Positions 9,087 through 17,619 of a stretch of 41,309 nt of DNA are shown here, piece by piece (positions within the stretch are counted from its first letter, which is position 1; each line of letters begins with the position of its first letter). Source of the stretch: Sedimentisphaerales bacterium (GTDB lineage Bacteria > Planctomycetota > Phycisphaerae > Sedimentisphaerales > Anaerobacaceae); the NCBI GenBank assembly GCA_016935195.1, contig JAFGRL010000106.1, forward strand, positions 1 through 41,309. Direction: 5' to 3'. The position numbers were made by a program, and so were the translations under genes. The notes beneath the pieces are model-generated. The model saw nothing but the letters and a program-made list of their open reading frames with translations, did not search any database and had not been told where the DNA came from.

Positions 9087-9845
9087 ATGATCGGCGTTAA
9101 TCTACTGCAAACAGAAGGGCTGATAAAAAGATATTCCGGCCGGGCTGTCGTTGACGAGATATCGATTACAATTGCTCATCGCAGCATTGTCGGGCTTTTA
9201 GGTCGCAACGGTGCGGGCAAAACAACAACCTTCCGGATGATTATGGGGATGATTTCGCCTGACAGCGGCTCGGTAACATTCGAAGGCCGGGACGTTACTA
9301 AGCTGCCAATGTTCAGAAGGGCACGACTGGGTATAGGGTATCTTTCCCAGGAGCCGAGCATCTTTCAGCGTTTGAGCGTCAGAGATAATCTCTACGCAAT
9401 TTTGGAGACAATGTCCATTACCTCGAGCGAGCGTGATCACAGAGCAAACACACTGATTAAGCACTTTGGACTAATCGAAGTTGCACAAAGCCAGGGCAGA
9501 TTTCTTTCCGGCGGTGAGCGAAGAAAACTCGAAATTGCCCGTGCTATGGTGACAGAGCCTTCGCTTATTCTGCTTGATGAGCCTTTCAGCGGCGTTGACC
9601 CGATTGCTGTCGAAGATCTTCAGAAGGAAATCCGAAGACTTGTTGCCTCGGGTGTAAGCATTTTAATTACCGACCATAATGTAGAAAGAACACTTGAGGT
9701 CGTTGACAAGGCCTATATTATAGACCATGGCAAGGTTATCGGCTCAGGTTCACCGGCAGATATAGTGCGGAACCAAACGGTCAGAAAATTGTACCTTGGA
9801 AATATATTTGACGGCGATGAGTTCGACGAAAATAGAGTCAGGTGA
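9087..9845 (+). CDS. lptB: LPS export ABC transporter ATPase LptB
   Basis: ATPase of the LptBFGC complex that extracts lipopolysaccharide from the inner membrane. About 252 residues with Walker A GRNGAGKTTT (39-48), a Q-loop in YLSQEPSIFQ, the signature LSGGERRK (140-147), Walker B LILLDEP (160-166) and the switch His in ITDHNV. The SIFQRLSVRDN segment and the D-P-I-A-V stretch after Walker B are typical of LptB rather than of amino-acid transporter ATPases. ATG 9087 is preferred to the overlapping GTG 9084 because AAAAAGAG lies seven bases before it. No lptA/C/F/G gene is visible nearby. Presence of LptB suggests an LPS-containing outer membrane. Confidence 0.92.
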   Translation: MIGVNLLQTEGLIKRYSGRAVVDEISITIAHRSIVGLLGRNGAGKTTTFRMIMGMISPDSGSVTFEGRDVTKLPMFRRARLGIGYLSQEPSIFQRLSVRDNLYAILETMSITSSERDHRANTLIKHFGLIEVAQSQGRFLSGGERRKLEIARAMVTEPSLILLDEPFSGVDPIAVEDLQKEIRRLVASGVSILITDHNVERTLEVVDKAYIIDHGKVIGSGSPADIVRNQTVRKLYLGNIFDGDEFDENRVR

Positions 9846-9902
9846 AACCGCCGCTAAATGTTATCAATTATGTTTTTTTTATAAATTTTTGGGACGATTT
9901 CA

Positions 9903-10427
9903 ATGATAAACGCCGACAATTGTCGAATTACACATTATCCTGCTGAGGTTTTAGCCCAAAAGGCAGAGCCGATAGAGAAAATCGACGACAGCATACGCAG
10001 GCTTGCCGAGAAGATGACTGAGATTATGTTAGCTAATAAAGGCATAGGCTTAGCTGGGCCACAGGCGGGTGTTCCTCTTCAGATTTTTATAATATCACTT
10101 GACGGAAAAAAAGAAAACGTGCGGGTTTATATCAACCCCACAGTTACACCTGCAGGCGAGCTTGACTCAGTAGAAGAAGGTTGTCTGTCTGTACCCGGTG
10201 TTTATACGAAAATCCGCAGGTATAAAAAGTGTAGGGTTGCTGCTGTCGACCTTGCAGGCAATGAATTCACTGAGCAGGCAGAAGGTCTCTATGCCCGCTG
10301 TCTGCAGCACGAATACGACCATCTTCAGGGTATTACCATTGCAGAGCGTATGGGTGCAGCAGCCAGAATTGCTCACCGCAGGAAAATAAAAGAGCTCGTT
10401 GAAAAACATGAAAGCCAGGAAAAATAG
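9903..10427 (+). CDS. def: peptide deformylase
   Basis: It removes the formyl group from the N-terminal Met of new proteins. All three metal-site motifs are present: GIGLAGPQAG (47-56), EGCLS with metal ligand Cys94, and QHEYDHLQG with ligands His136 and His140 and catalytic Glu137. The 174-residue length is normal. The second motif-I position is Ile-Gly-Leu-Ala-Gly instead of the common GxGLAAxQ, a known tolerated variation. The gene follows lptB after 57 bases on the same strand and may share its transcript. Confidence 0.95.
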   Translation: MINADNCRITHYPAEVLAQKAEPIEKIDDSIRRLAEKMTEIMLANKGIGLAGPQAGVPLQIFIISLDGKKENVRVYINPTVTPAGELDSVEEGCLSVPGVYTKIRRYKKCRVAAVDLAGNEFTEQAEGLYARCLQHEYDHLQGITIAERMGAAARIAHRRKIKELVEKHESQEK

Positions 10428-10510
10428 CCTGCTGCTAACACAGCTTTGTATGCAAAATTTTTTTAATGAAAGTATTCTGTGTCCGTCAGTAAATTTGTCG
10501 GTATATTTGT

Positions 10511-11230
10511 ATGGAACAATTCAATTACCAGAGTCGAGAGAGCATATACTTCGGCGTCAGCTACGTTGTAGCCAGCGTGTGGTCTTCAGATGCAATAGCG
10601 AGATTAGAGTTCCAGAAAACTCTTGCAAAACAGCAGCTTGACTTTGCTCGAACAAGAGTTGGTATTCGTGATTTTGCTTTGATCAGGACAGAGCCATCTG
10701 CCCTTGAGGTTAAGGTTGCATCGCTGGGCCCGCAGGTATCAAGTATTACAATATTTTCGGAAAGGCCCACCCACAGCCTGAAATTGTTTGTCAAAGAGGC
10801 TGAGGCTGTATGCGATGCCTACCGGGACATATTTATCAGGCAGCAGTGTCAAATTTTACAGTGTAATGCTACGGTTCGGCACTTGTACAGTTGCACAGAA
10901 CACGCTTTCAAGTATCTATGGGAGCAGAGGCTTGGTCAGGATCCCGGCGATTTTAGGTACCTGGGAGACAGGCCGGTCTCAGGTGGTGGGCTGCGACTAC
11001 TCATGCCCGCAGCAAGGGATGAGCAGGACCCGGTTCAGATCGAAATTAAAATCGAATCATTTCTTCGAGAGCCTCGAAAGATGTTTATAGAGACGATTTT
11101 CGCCTGGCCAAAGCCGAGAGTTCTGCCGGCCGACGGAAAGTTCGACCCGCAGCAGCGTCTGGGAGATGTTGAGGACTATGCCACAAGCAGGGTCTGTGAC
11201 TTTTTGGTTGGCGGCAAACCACCTCAGTAG
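10511..11230 (+). CDS. hypothetical protein
   Basis: 239 residues, family not recognised. It has no signal peptide and no membrane segment, so it is probably cytoplasmic. It contains a stretch with three spaced Cys residues (QQCQILQCNATVRHLYSC, about residues 115-132) and a Pro-rich, Arg-rich C-terminal third. A Cys-x(5)-Cys-x(9)-Cys spacing could bind metal, but this is only a hint. It follows def by 83 bases. A shadow frame at 10399-10641 overlaps its start and is not coding. No Shine-Dalgarno is evident before ATG 10511, so the start is uncertain. Confidence 0.7.
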   Translation: MEQFNYQSRESIYFGVSYVVASVWSSDAIARLEFQKTLAKQQLDFARTRVGIRDFALIRTEPSALEVKVASLGPQVSSITIFSERPTHSLKLFVKEAEAVCDAYRDIFIRQQCQILQCNATVRHLYSCTEHAFKYLWEQRLGQDPGDFRYLGDRPVSGGGLRLLMPAARDEQDPVQIEIKIESFLREPRKMFIETIFAWPKPRVLPADGKFDPQQRLGDVEDYATSRVCDFLVGGKPPQ

Positions 11231-11276
11231 AAGATATGCAGCAGCTTGGGCGGCAGGCCGGATTTGGTGAAATAGC

Positions 11277-11305
11277 TTGCATATTCACAGGCTAAAAGGT
11301 ATAAT
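11277..11305 (+). promoter_or_regulatory. sigma-70 type promoter
   Basis: TTGCAT at 11277-11282 and TATAAT at 11300-11305 are separated by 17 bases. It points at the HTH membrane protein gene starting at 11439 and would give a 5' untranslated leader of about 125 bases. Confidence 0.6.
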
Positions 11306-11438
11306 AAGATCACTGTCATAACGACGAACAACTGATGCTATCAAGCGTAATTTTAGTATAACGAACAGATTAGTTTTTTGAAATATGCTGGCTTCTGAAA
11401 GATGAGAAATTAATTTAGGTTTAGGAGACTGAAAAAAC

Positions 11439-12386
11439 ATGGCTGGAATGTTTTATTCCTTGAAAGAAGCTGCTGAAAAGCTCGGTAAGAGTGAGGAAGA
11501 GGTCAAGGCAATAGTTAAGCAGGGCAGGCTCCGTGAATTTCGGGATGGACCGAATCTGTTATTCAAGGTTGATGAAGTGGCGTCACTGTTGTCTGACTCC
11601 AGCGTTATCGGGGCCCAGTCATCACCTGAAGAACCGCAAAAAACTGAAGAAGAAATCGAACTGCTGCCGGAAGGCGCTGACGAATCAGGCTCAACTGCGG
11701 GGCTCACAGAAGCTGATACAATAGCAGCAGGTGATGAAACAAGTCTTTTAGGTCAGACAGACGGTGATTATGAATTAACGGAAGATGCTTCACAAGAAGT
11801 AAAAAAATCCGCACAAGCCGACGAAACTACCTTAGAAAAAATTGATGAGGATGTGAACTTAGACACCTTTGGCAGCGGCTCAGGGCTGCTGGATCTTTCA
11901 CTTCAGGCTGACGATACGTCCTTAGGCGGGATACTGGATGAAATTTATGCCCCTGAGTCGGAACAGGGCCAGGTACCAGCCGAAGATTCGGCAATGGAGG
12001 CGGCAGTTGAAGCTGAGCAAATAATGCCGGAGGAAATTACCCCTGTTCAGGCTTCTGTAATCTTGTCATCAGCCGAGCCCGATGCCTCGAGCAACACTTT
12101 CGGTATAATGCTGTTTTTGCCCCTGATTGTGATAATTTACACAGCTCTGGTAACGGTATCAGGTTTTAATGGTTTGATGCCGATAGTGCTGGAAAAAACA
12201 CAGGGCATAATCCTCTATATTCTCGGGGCAGCGCTGGCTGTAGCTGTGATAATGACTGTGGCCGGCTTGTTTTATGGCTCGGAAAGAGCCAAGGCTCCCA
12301 AAAAGACGAAAACCAAGACAAAAGAAAAGAAAAAGAAGAAAAAGGGCGGCAAAGCAGCCGCCGAATCCGAGCCGAAAGCAACTTAA
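11439..12386 (+). CDS. HTH-domain protein with acidic linker and C-terminal membrane anchor
   Basis: 315 residues with an unusual order. Residues ~5-52 form a MerR/excisionase-like HTH_17 domain (YSLKEAAEKLGKSEEEVKAI, then GRLREFRDG). Residues ~55-215 are an acidic, low-complexity linker rich in Glu, Asp and Ser. Two membrane helices follow (~222-246 and ~255-285), then a Lys-rich cytoplasmic tail. AGGAG lies 11 bases before the ATG. In known HTH_17 proteins the domain binds DNA; tethering to the membrane is inferred here. The function could be a membrane-linked regulator or a scaffold that reuses the fold. A good promoter lies at 11277-11305. Confidence 0.8.
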   Translation: MAGMFYSLKEAAEKLGKSEEEVKAIVKQGRLREFRDGPNLLFKVDEVASLLSDSSVIGAQSSPEEPQKTEEEIELLPEGADESGSTAGLTEADTIAAGDETSLLGQTDGDYELTEDASQEVKKSAQADETTLEKIDEDVNLDTFGSGSGLLDLSLQADDTSLGGILDEIYAPESEQGQVPAEDSAMEAAVEAEQIMPEEITPVQASVILSSAEPDASSNTFGIMLFLPLIVIIYTALVTVSGFNGLMPIVLEKTQGIILYILGAALAVAVIMTVAGLFYGSERAKAPKKTKTKTKEKKKKKKGGKAAAESEPKAT

Positions 12387-12491
12387 AAAACTTGAGAACT
12401 GCCTGATTAGCTGACACTTTAGTACTAAAGATGCCGATGAAATCTCAGCCGAGTCGTCCAACAGTGTGAAAGAACAGCAGTTTACGCTGAG

Positions 12492-13670
12492 TTATTTTAG
12501 CTCGATAACTTCCACGAATCGCACCAAAGCCCCGGACGTTTGCGGATAAGGCTCAATTTCACCCACCAACCCGACCTTGGCACCCACAAACCTATCCAGA
12601 TTCGCCTGCTCGGCCGAGCCGCTCGGCAGGGCATAACACAAGGTATTGCCTGAAGCATCCAGTACTCGATAGTGTTTCGGCCCCTGCTCCATGCTGTAAA
12701 TCTGAGAGAGCTGAAACTCTCCAATAACCGCAAATTTTCCCATGTCCTCAACGTGCGCAAGTTTCTTTTGCCGGGCATTTTCGATTTGTTCGGTTATTTT
12801 CTTCAACTGTATTTCCTGAGACTCAACCTTCTCTTTCGCCGCTAAAGCCAACTCAAAGCGACGTATCTTCTTAAGCAAATAGTCGCTATAACGAGCAGCT
12901 TTACCTGCTTCTTTGTTAGCTGTGATTTTTGAAAGCGCCTTTTTAATCTCCGAATAAGTTTGTTTTTCAACAGGCTTGGCTCGTTCGGCTTCGACTTGTT
13001 TCTGCAGGTCGCCGTACTCTTTGAGCATTTTGGCCTCAACGGAAATTGTTGTCGGCACAACTTTAGGAATGTTTACCTCAGGTGCAGGCTCCGGCTGAAT
13101 CTGCTCGATTTCGATTTTCGCCGGCTCAATCGCTTTTGTGTATTGCGTACTGACCCAGAGATACGCACCCTTAGGCGGAGCAATCTTGTAGTAGTCGTCT
13201 TTTTCTTCGCCGAGCAGCCTTATCTTATAACCTTTATCAAGTTTTTGCTGCATTATGGTGGAATGAATCGGCTCTTTGTAATCCGAGCCCGCATAGACAC
13301 GTACATCATCTCCGGCAACTGTTCCATAATCAGGATTGTTCAGGTCGATAGCTACATACTGCTGCGCTATCCAGGAAAAACTGCCTGCCGGCGGGACAAT
13401 TTGTGACCAGCTAAATTTCGTGCCGACAACGGTTACTCTATCGCCTGTTTTGACCTTGCCGCAGGAATAATAGTTCGTGCCAGGCCCTGAGCGAATGTGA
13501 ACATCGTGGCCGGTAATCTCAGCAATATAGGGCAAAGCAATGCTGTTGACATCGTTTACCTCCGCTGCCGGTACCGGTTTTTCAGAGGTCGCACTTTCTG
13601 GCCGGGCCAAGGCTAAAGAACAGATAAGCGAAAGTGATACGAGGATAAATGTTCTGATGCGAAATTCCAT
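12492..13670 (-). CDS. exported SH3-domain protein with coiled coil
   Basis: 392 residues. Residues 1-22 are a signal peptide ending near LALARP. Two bacterial SH3b domains follow at ~48-108 (HVHIRSGPGTNYYSCGKV is the recognisable part) and ~115-180 (DDVRVYAGSDYKE). Residues ~215-310 are charged and helical, probably a coiled coil. The last ~80 residues form a beta-rich domain (GEFQLSQIY, LVGEIEPYP). SH3b domains commonly bind peptidoglycan or peptide ligands, so a periplasmic role at the cell wall is likely, but no catalytic domain is present. It converges with the preceding plus-strand gene and diverges from xseA. Confidence 0.8.
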   Translation of the reverse strand: MEFRIRTFILVSLSLICSLALARPESATSEKPVPAAEVNDVNSIALPYIAEITGHDVHIRSGPGTNYYSCGKVKTGDRVTVVGTKFSWSQIVPPAGSFSWIAQQYVAIDLNNPDYGTVAGDDVRVYAGSDYKEPIHSTIMQQKLDKGYKIRLLGEEKDDYYKIAPPKGAYLWVSTQYTKAIEPAKIEIEQIQPEPAPEVNIPKVVPTTISVEAKMLKEYGDLQKQVEAERAKPVEKQTYSEIKKALSKITANKEAGKAARYSDYLLKKIRRFELALAAKEKVESQEIQLKKITEQIENARQKKLAHVEDMGKFAVIGEFQLSQIYSMEQGPKHYRVLDASGNTLCYALPSGSAEQANLDRFVGAKVGLVGEIEPYPQTSGALVRFVEVIELK

Positions 13671-13941
13671 TTTCTATTCTCCTGAAAAAATGTTCTTCTC
13701 CCATAATTTCATTTTACTTGGAATATGTTTATATCGATAATCAAATTAGCAACCGCAGGGTCAATTGTCAACTAAATGTCAGCCTTTTTATCAGGCCTAT
13801 TTGCCGGGGCTTTCAGATCGGCTTTAAGTGCAAAAACCGCCCTTTTCTACGTTGTAGCTTGGCTTTTTTTGTTTTGGCAGCTGTGCCCAGAGAAGCTGCG
13901 AATTGATAAATGAGTCTTTTGCGCTTATAATCACCGTTGAG

Positions 13942-15312
13942 ATGAGAAACAGCAGAACCAGAATATACACGGTCAGCCAGATCAATTCGCTAATCAAAGC
14001 GGTGCTGGGCAGTAATCTGCCGAGGCAGATGACGGTTTCAGGAGAGATAAGCGGATGGAAGGGGGCGCATTCGAGCGGGACCTGCTATTTTTCACTGAAG
14101 GATGAAGGGGCGGTATTACCCTGTGTTATGTGGCGGGACAAGTTTGCGAAGGTGAAATTCAGACCTGAAAATGGGTTGGCAATATTCGGGGTGGGCTATA
14201 TTGGCGTATACGAACTGCAGGGGAAATATCAGTTTTATATTGAGTCGATGGAGCCGGCGGGCAAGGGGGCATTATGGTTGGCATATGAACAGACAAAAAA
14301 TCGTTTGGCTAAGGAAGGGCTGTTTGATAAAGCGCATAAAAAACCGTTGCCGAAGTATCCGCAACGGATTGGGATATTAACGAGCGAGTCCGGTGCAGCG
14401 ATAGAAGATATTAAGGACAGTATCTGGAACCGCTGGCCCTGTGCAAAATTATTTTTATATCCTGTGCCTGTACAAGGCGAAGGTGCCGCGGCGGAGATTG
14501 CAAGAGGACTTCGGGATGTAAACAGACGCAATAAAAAACTCAAGCTCGATATTTTAATTGTCGGCAGAGGCGGCGGTTCGCTGGAGGATTTGTGGGCCTT
14601 TAATGAAGAGGTCCTGGCAAGGGCAATTTTTGATTCGCAAATACCTGTCATAAGTGCCGTCGGACATGAAATTGACACTACCATTGCAGATTTGGTAGCC
14701 GATGCCAGGGCTTCGACGCCGACCAAGGCAGGCGTTGTGGCTGTTCCGGATATGCAGGAAGTTCTGGGGCAATTGGCTTCTTCTCAGAAAAGGCTGGGTT
14801 CCATGCTGCGGGGAAAACTGGAACTGTGCCGGGAGAATTTGCAGACGATTCTGGCAAGCGCTGTGTTTAGAAATCCTCTTATGCCAATTCGCTATCGGGA
14901 GCAGCAGTTAGATGAGATAATTACGAATCTGGCAGAAGATATAAAAAAATTGCTGACGGGGGGCAAGGACAAGCTGCATCGCTTTTATGAGCAAGTTGTT
15001 AAGATTGAGCCGCATCGGCTTTTAGGCAGGAAGGCTGTTGATTTGAATGATCTAAGAAGCCGAGCGAATGTGGGAGTGCGTACGATTTTTAACAACAGGC
15101 AAATGCAGCTTACGGGTGCAGAGAACCGTTTGGCCGGTTTGAATCCTAAATCGGTCCTGCAGCGGGGATATAGTATCACAACTAATAAAAGGACCGGCCT
15201 CTTGGTGAAGGATTCAACGGATGTCCAAATCGCAGATAGCATAATTACTGAGCTTGGCGGCGGGTTTTTGATTGAAAGTGAAGTGAAAAATAAGCAAAAT
15301 AGAAGCAAATAA
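13942..15312 (+). CDS. xseA: exodeoxyribonuclease VII large subunit
   Basis: Catalytic subunit of the single-strand exonuclease VII (XseA with several XseB). The OB-fold N-terminal domain is seen at ~5-105 (VSGEISGWK, GTCYFSLKDEGA). The catalytic core motifs follow: RIGILTSESGAAIEDI, then LDILIVGRGGGSLEDLWAFNEE, then PVISAVGHEIDTTIADLVAD and RASTPT. A helical coiled region occupies the last third. The open frame extends back to a TTG at 13903, but the ATG at 13942 begins in the normal place for the family, so I use it. It is followed 14 bases later by xseB, as in many bacteria. Confidence 0.95.
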   Translation: MRNSRTRIYTVSQINSLIKAVLGSNLPRQMTVSGEISGWKGAHSSGTCYFSLKDEGAVLPCVMWRDKFAKVKFRPENGLAIFGVGYIGVYELQGKYQFYIESMEPAGKGALWLAYEQTKNRLAKEGLFDKAHKKPLPKYPQRIGILTSESGAAIEDIKDSIWNRWPCAKLFLYPVPVQGEGAAAEIARGLRDVNRRNKKLKLDILIVGRGGGSLEDLWAFNEEVLARAIFDSQIPVISAVGHEIDTTIADLVADARASTPTKAGVVAVPDMQEVLGQLASSQKRLGSMLRGKLELCRENLQTILASAVFRNPLMPIRYREQQLDEIITNLAEDIKKLLTGGKDKLHRFYEQVVKIEPHRLLGRKAVDLNDLRSRANVGVRTIFNNRQMQLTGAENRLAGLNPKSVLQRGYSITTNKRTGLLVKDSTDVQIADSIITELGGGFLIESEVKNKQNRSK

Positions 15313-15326
15313 ACCAGGATTTAATT

Positions 15327-15569
15327 ATGACAAAAAATGAAAAGAAAAATGAAATCGGCAAAATGAGCTTCGAAGAGGCAATCAAAGAGCTTGGTGGTAT
15401 TGTCCAGAAGATAGAGCAGGGTGAAATACCGCTGCAGGACAGTCTCGAACAATATGAAAAAGGGATGGTCTTGATTAATCATTGTAAGGATATACTGCAA
15501 AAAGCGGAGAAACGAATAGAGGAAATATCTGAAGCGCAGGCAAATTCACAAAAAGATAAGGATAGCTGA
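15327..15569 (+). CDS. xseB: exodeoxyribonuclease VII small subunit
   Basis: 80 residues with the standard XseB pattern: SFEEAIKELGGIVQKIEQGE, then LQDSLEQYEKGM, then a helix with KRIEEI. It forms helical hairpins that coat the XseA coiled region. It begins 14 bases after xseA, as expected for co-translation. Length is typical. Confidence 0.95.
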   Translation: MTKNEKKNEIGKMSFEEAIKELGGIVQKIEQGEIPLQDSLEQYEKGMVLINHCKDILQKAEKRIEEISEAQANSQKDKDS

Positions 15570-15580
15570 TGAAATCCTGT

Positions 15581-15612
15581 GACTCGATTCTGGTTGTTAG
15601 TTCTATCGAGTC
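15581..15612. repeat. inverted repeat between xseB and tRNA-Leu
   Basis: GACTCGAT (15581-15588) and ATCGAGTC (15605-15612) form a perfect eight-base stem with a 16-base loop. No T run follows, so termination of xseAB is possible but unproven. Confidence 0.5.
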
Positions 15613-15626
15613 ACGAGCGACGAGCC
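15609..15626 (+). repeat. 18-base repeat before tRNA-Leu (copy 1 of 2)
   Basis: AGTCACGAGCGACGAGCC occurs here, ten bases upstream of the tRNA-Leu gene, and again at 39300-39317, ten bases upstream of tRNA-Glu. The following bases are also similar (ACGAAAAATGC and GTGAAAGATGC). The identical position relative to two tRNAs suggests a tRNA-linked element or a processing signal. Confidence 0.7.
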
Positions 15627-15635
15627 ACGAAAAAT

Positions 15636-15720
15636 GCGAGCGTGGCGGAATTGGCAGACGCGCAAGGTTTAGGTCCTTGTGTCCAATTTGGACGTGGAGG
15701 TTCGACTCCTCTCGCTCGCA
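15636..15720 (+). tRNA. tRNA-Leu (anticodon TAG)
   Basis: Acceptor arms GCGAGCG and CGCTCGC pair perfectly, with A as discriminator at 15720. The anticodon stem CAAGG/CCTTG encloses the loop TTTAGGT with TAG at 15670-15672. A long variable arm (GTCCAATTTGGAC) marks a class II tRNA. The T arm contains GGTTCGACTCC. CCA is not encoded. Confidence 0.97.
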
Positions 15721-15792
15721 GTTTAGTTAGAGAGCATTAGAGAGCCAAACATCTCGTCAAGGAAGTGGCGTTAAAATTTTGATGGACTAAAA

Positions 15793-17079
15793 ATGTTGGG
15801 CAAATATTTTGAGCTGGGAGAAAGACGGACAAGTGTCAAAATCGAGCTTGTAGCAGGGGCGACCACATTTCTTACGATGTCGTATATCATCTTTGTCAAC
15901 CCGGCCATCCTAAGTGAAACCGGGATGGACAGAAATGCCCTTGTTGCTGCCACCTGCATAACCACTGCTTTAGCCACTATTATTGTCGGGATATTCGCGA
16001 AGGCACCCATTGCAATGGCACCGGGAATGGGACTTAACGCTTTTTTCGCCTATAGTCTCGTTCTAAGCGGCAAGGTCAACTGGCAAACGGCTCTGGGTGT
16101 TGTTTTCCTCTCAGGGTTGTTTTTTCTGGTCTTGACACTTCTCGGTCTTCGAAAAAAATTGGTCGAAGCAATACCACCGGGCTTGATTTTGGCAATCTCT
16201 GTCGGCATAGGATTATTCATTACGTTCATAGGATTGGTCAAGCTCGGTGTAGTAGTAAATAACGAAGCAACCCTTGTATCAGCAGGAAAGTTAACTCCAA
16301 CGGTCCTGATAGGGCTGGCTGGTCTGATTGTGATGATCTTTCTTGAAGCCAAGAAGGTCAAAGGTGCTTTGTTAATCGGAATCATCTTTTCAACTATCCT
16401 CGCCTCTATCCTCGGCTATATTGACAAACCTGCTGAAATTTTTGCACTGCATCTGAACATCTCTGCCGTAGCCTTTCATCTTGATATTTTTGCCGCTCTT
16501 AAATGGAGTCTGTTTGGAAGCATATTTAGCCTGATGTTTATGGATATGTTTGACAGTATCGGCACCCTGGTCGCCTGCTGCCACCAGGCAAATCTGGTGG
16601 ATGAGCAAAATAGGATAAAAGGGCTGGACCGCTTATTGGGTATCGATGCTATCGCAACAATGATAGGAGCGGTTTTGGGAACCTCTACCACCACTTCTTA
16701 CATCGAATCTGCGGCAGGAATCGAGCAGGGCGGCAGGACCGGTCTGGCTTCTCTGGTCACCGGCGTTTGCTTCCTGCTGGCCTTATTGTTCGTCCCGATT
16801 GTTACAATAGTGCCGGAGTATGCCATAGCTCCGGCGCTGGTTATGGTCGGACTGTTTATGATCAAAGAGGTCAGGCGAATTGATTTCACTAATCTGGAAG
16901 AGGCATTTCCAGCCTTTATCATAATAGTTATGATCGCCTTAAGTTACAGCATCAGTACGGGATTGGCCTTTGGTTTTATCAGCTTTGCCCTTATCAAATT
17001 AGTCAGCAGCAAAGCAAAAGAGATTAAGCCGGTGATGTGGATTATTGCGGTTTTGTCTGTACTTTTTTTGACGTTATAG
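15793..17079 (+). CDS. NCS2-family purine (guanine/hypoxanthine) permease
   Basis: 428 residues, nearly all hydrophobic helices. The family landmarks are present: AGATTFLTMSYIIFVNP at the N-terminus, APGMGLNAFFAY in helix 3, FMDMFDSIGTL near residue 255, and GTSTTTSYIESAAGIEQGGRTGL near 300. These match the AzgA/PbuG branch, proton-linked importers of adenine, guanine or hypoxanthine, rather than the uracil/xanthine branch. The exact substrate cannot be told from sequence. ATG 15793 fits the family start (YFELGERRTSVKIE). It follows tRNA-Leu by 72 bases. Confidence 0.92.
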   Translation: MLGKYFELGERRTSVKIELVAGATTFLTMSYIIFVNPAILSETGMDRNALVAATCITTALATIIVGIFAKAPIAMAPGMGLNAFFAYSLVLSGKVNWQTALGVVFLSGLFFLVLTLLGLRKKLVEAIPPGLILAISVGIGLFITFIGLVKLGVVVNNEATLVSAGKLTPTVLIGLAGLIVMIFLEAKKVKGALLIGIIFSTILASILGYIDKPAEIFALHLNISAVAFHLDIFAALKWSLFGSIFSLMFMDMFDSIGTLVACCHQANLVDEQNRIKGLDRLLGIDAIATMIGAVLGTSTTTSYIESAAGIEQGGRTGLASLVTGVCFLLALLFVPIVTIVPEYAIAPALVMVGLFMIKEVRRIDFTNLEEAFPAFIIIVMIALSYSISTGLAFGFISFALIKLVSSKAKEIKPVMWIIAVLSVLFLTL

Positions 17080-17144
17080 AAGCTGGGCGGTATGATTGAG
17101 CATTTAAGGCGTCTTATGTGATTTTAAGATAAGGGGGAAAAGCT

Positions 17145-17243
17145 ATGCCAAAAAATATTGTCGTTTTAGCAGCGGTACTGACTGATATTATCCCTGATTT
17201 CCCGGATGAAGTTGTGCAAAGGAAATATAATTTATTAGAATAG
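17145..17243 (+). CDS. candidate small protein, 32 residues
   Basis: A short frame begins at ATG 17145 with a strong AGGGGG site eight bases upstream and ends in TAG at 17241-17243. The peptide is hydrophobic at its N-terminus (NIVVLAAVLTDIIPDF) and acidic later. It resembles nothing I know. It lies between the permease and the 21-base repeat array. The ribosome site is the main support. Confidence 0.3.
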   Translation: MPKNIVVLAAVLTDIIPDFPDEVVQRKYNLLE

Positions 17244-17262
17244 AGTTTTTCCATTAAGGCGG

Positions 17263-17451
17263 TTTATTTTATGGCAAAGGCAATTTGCTTTACGGCTAAG
17301 TCGGTTTGCTTTGTCGCTGAGTCAATTGGAACAATGGCTAAGTCAGTTTACTTTATGGCTAAGTGAATTTACTTTACGGTCAGGTCAATTTACTTTATGA
17401 TTAAGCCAGTTTACTTTGCAGCTAAGTCAATTGACTTTGCGGCCGGGAAAG
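17263..17451 (+). repeat. tandem array of nine 21-base repeats
   Basis: Nine consecutive units of exactly 21 bases follow the consensus TTTACTTTAYGGCTAAGTCA plus one base. Most units differ by a few substitutions; the fourth and ninth are the most degraded. Because 21 is a multiple of three, the reading frame is kept: from ATG 17271 it encodes seven-residue repeats (MAKSVYF, TAKSVCF), broken by one TGA in unit 5. I see no ribosome site, so it is probably a non-coding minisatellite. Confidence 0.85.
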
Positions 17452-17619
17452 GATACTTACAAACCAGCCTCGCGACTCGCAATTATAATATCGAGTAAAA
17501 GCTGTCAATGTAGGTGGTGAAAGTATCCCGTCTAACACCGTTGCTGTCGTGCTGTAAAAAAAACAGGATGTTATACGGAACGATATAATCAAGGTTAGAT
17601 TGCAAAGCGAAGTTAAGAA

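Noticed and set aside
13718-13906. Plus-strand frame of 62 codons before xseA
   Set aside because: Low-complexity Cys/Phe-rich translation without a ribosome site.
17263-17451. CRISPR array
   Set aside because: Units are directly adjacent with no spacers and there are no cas genes; it is a simple tandem repeat.
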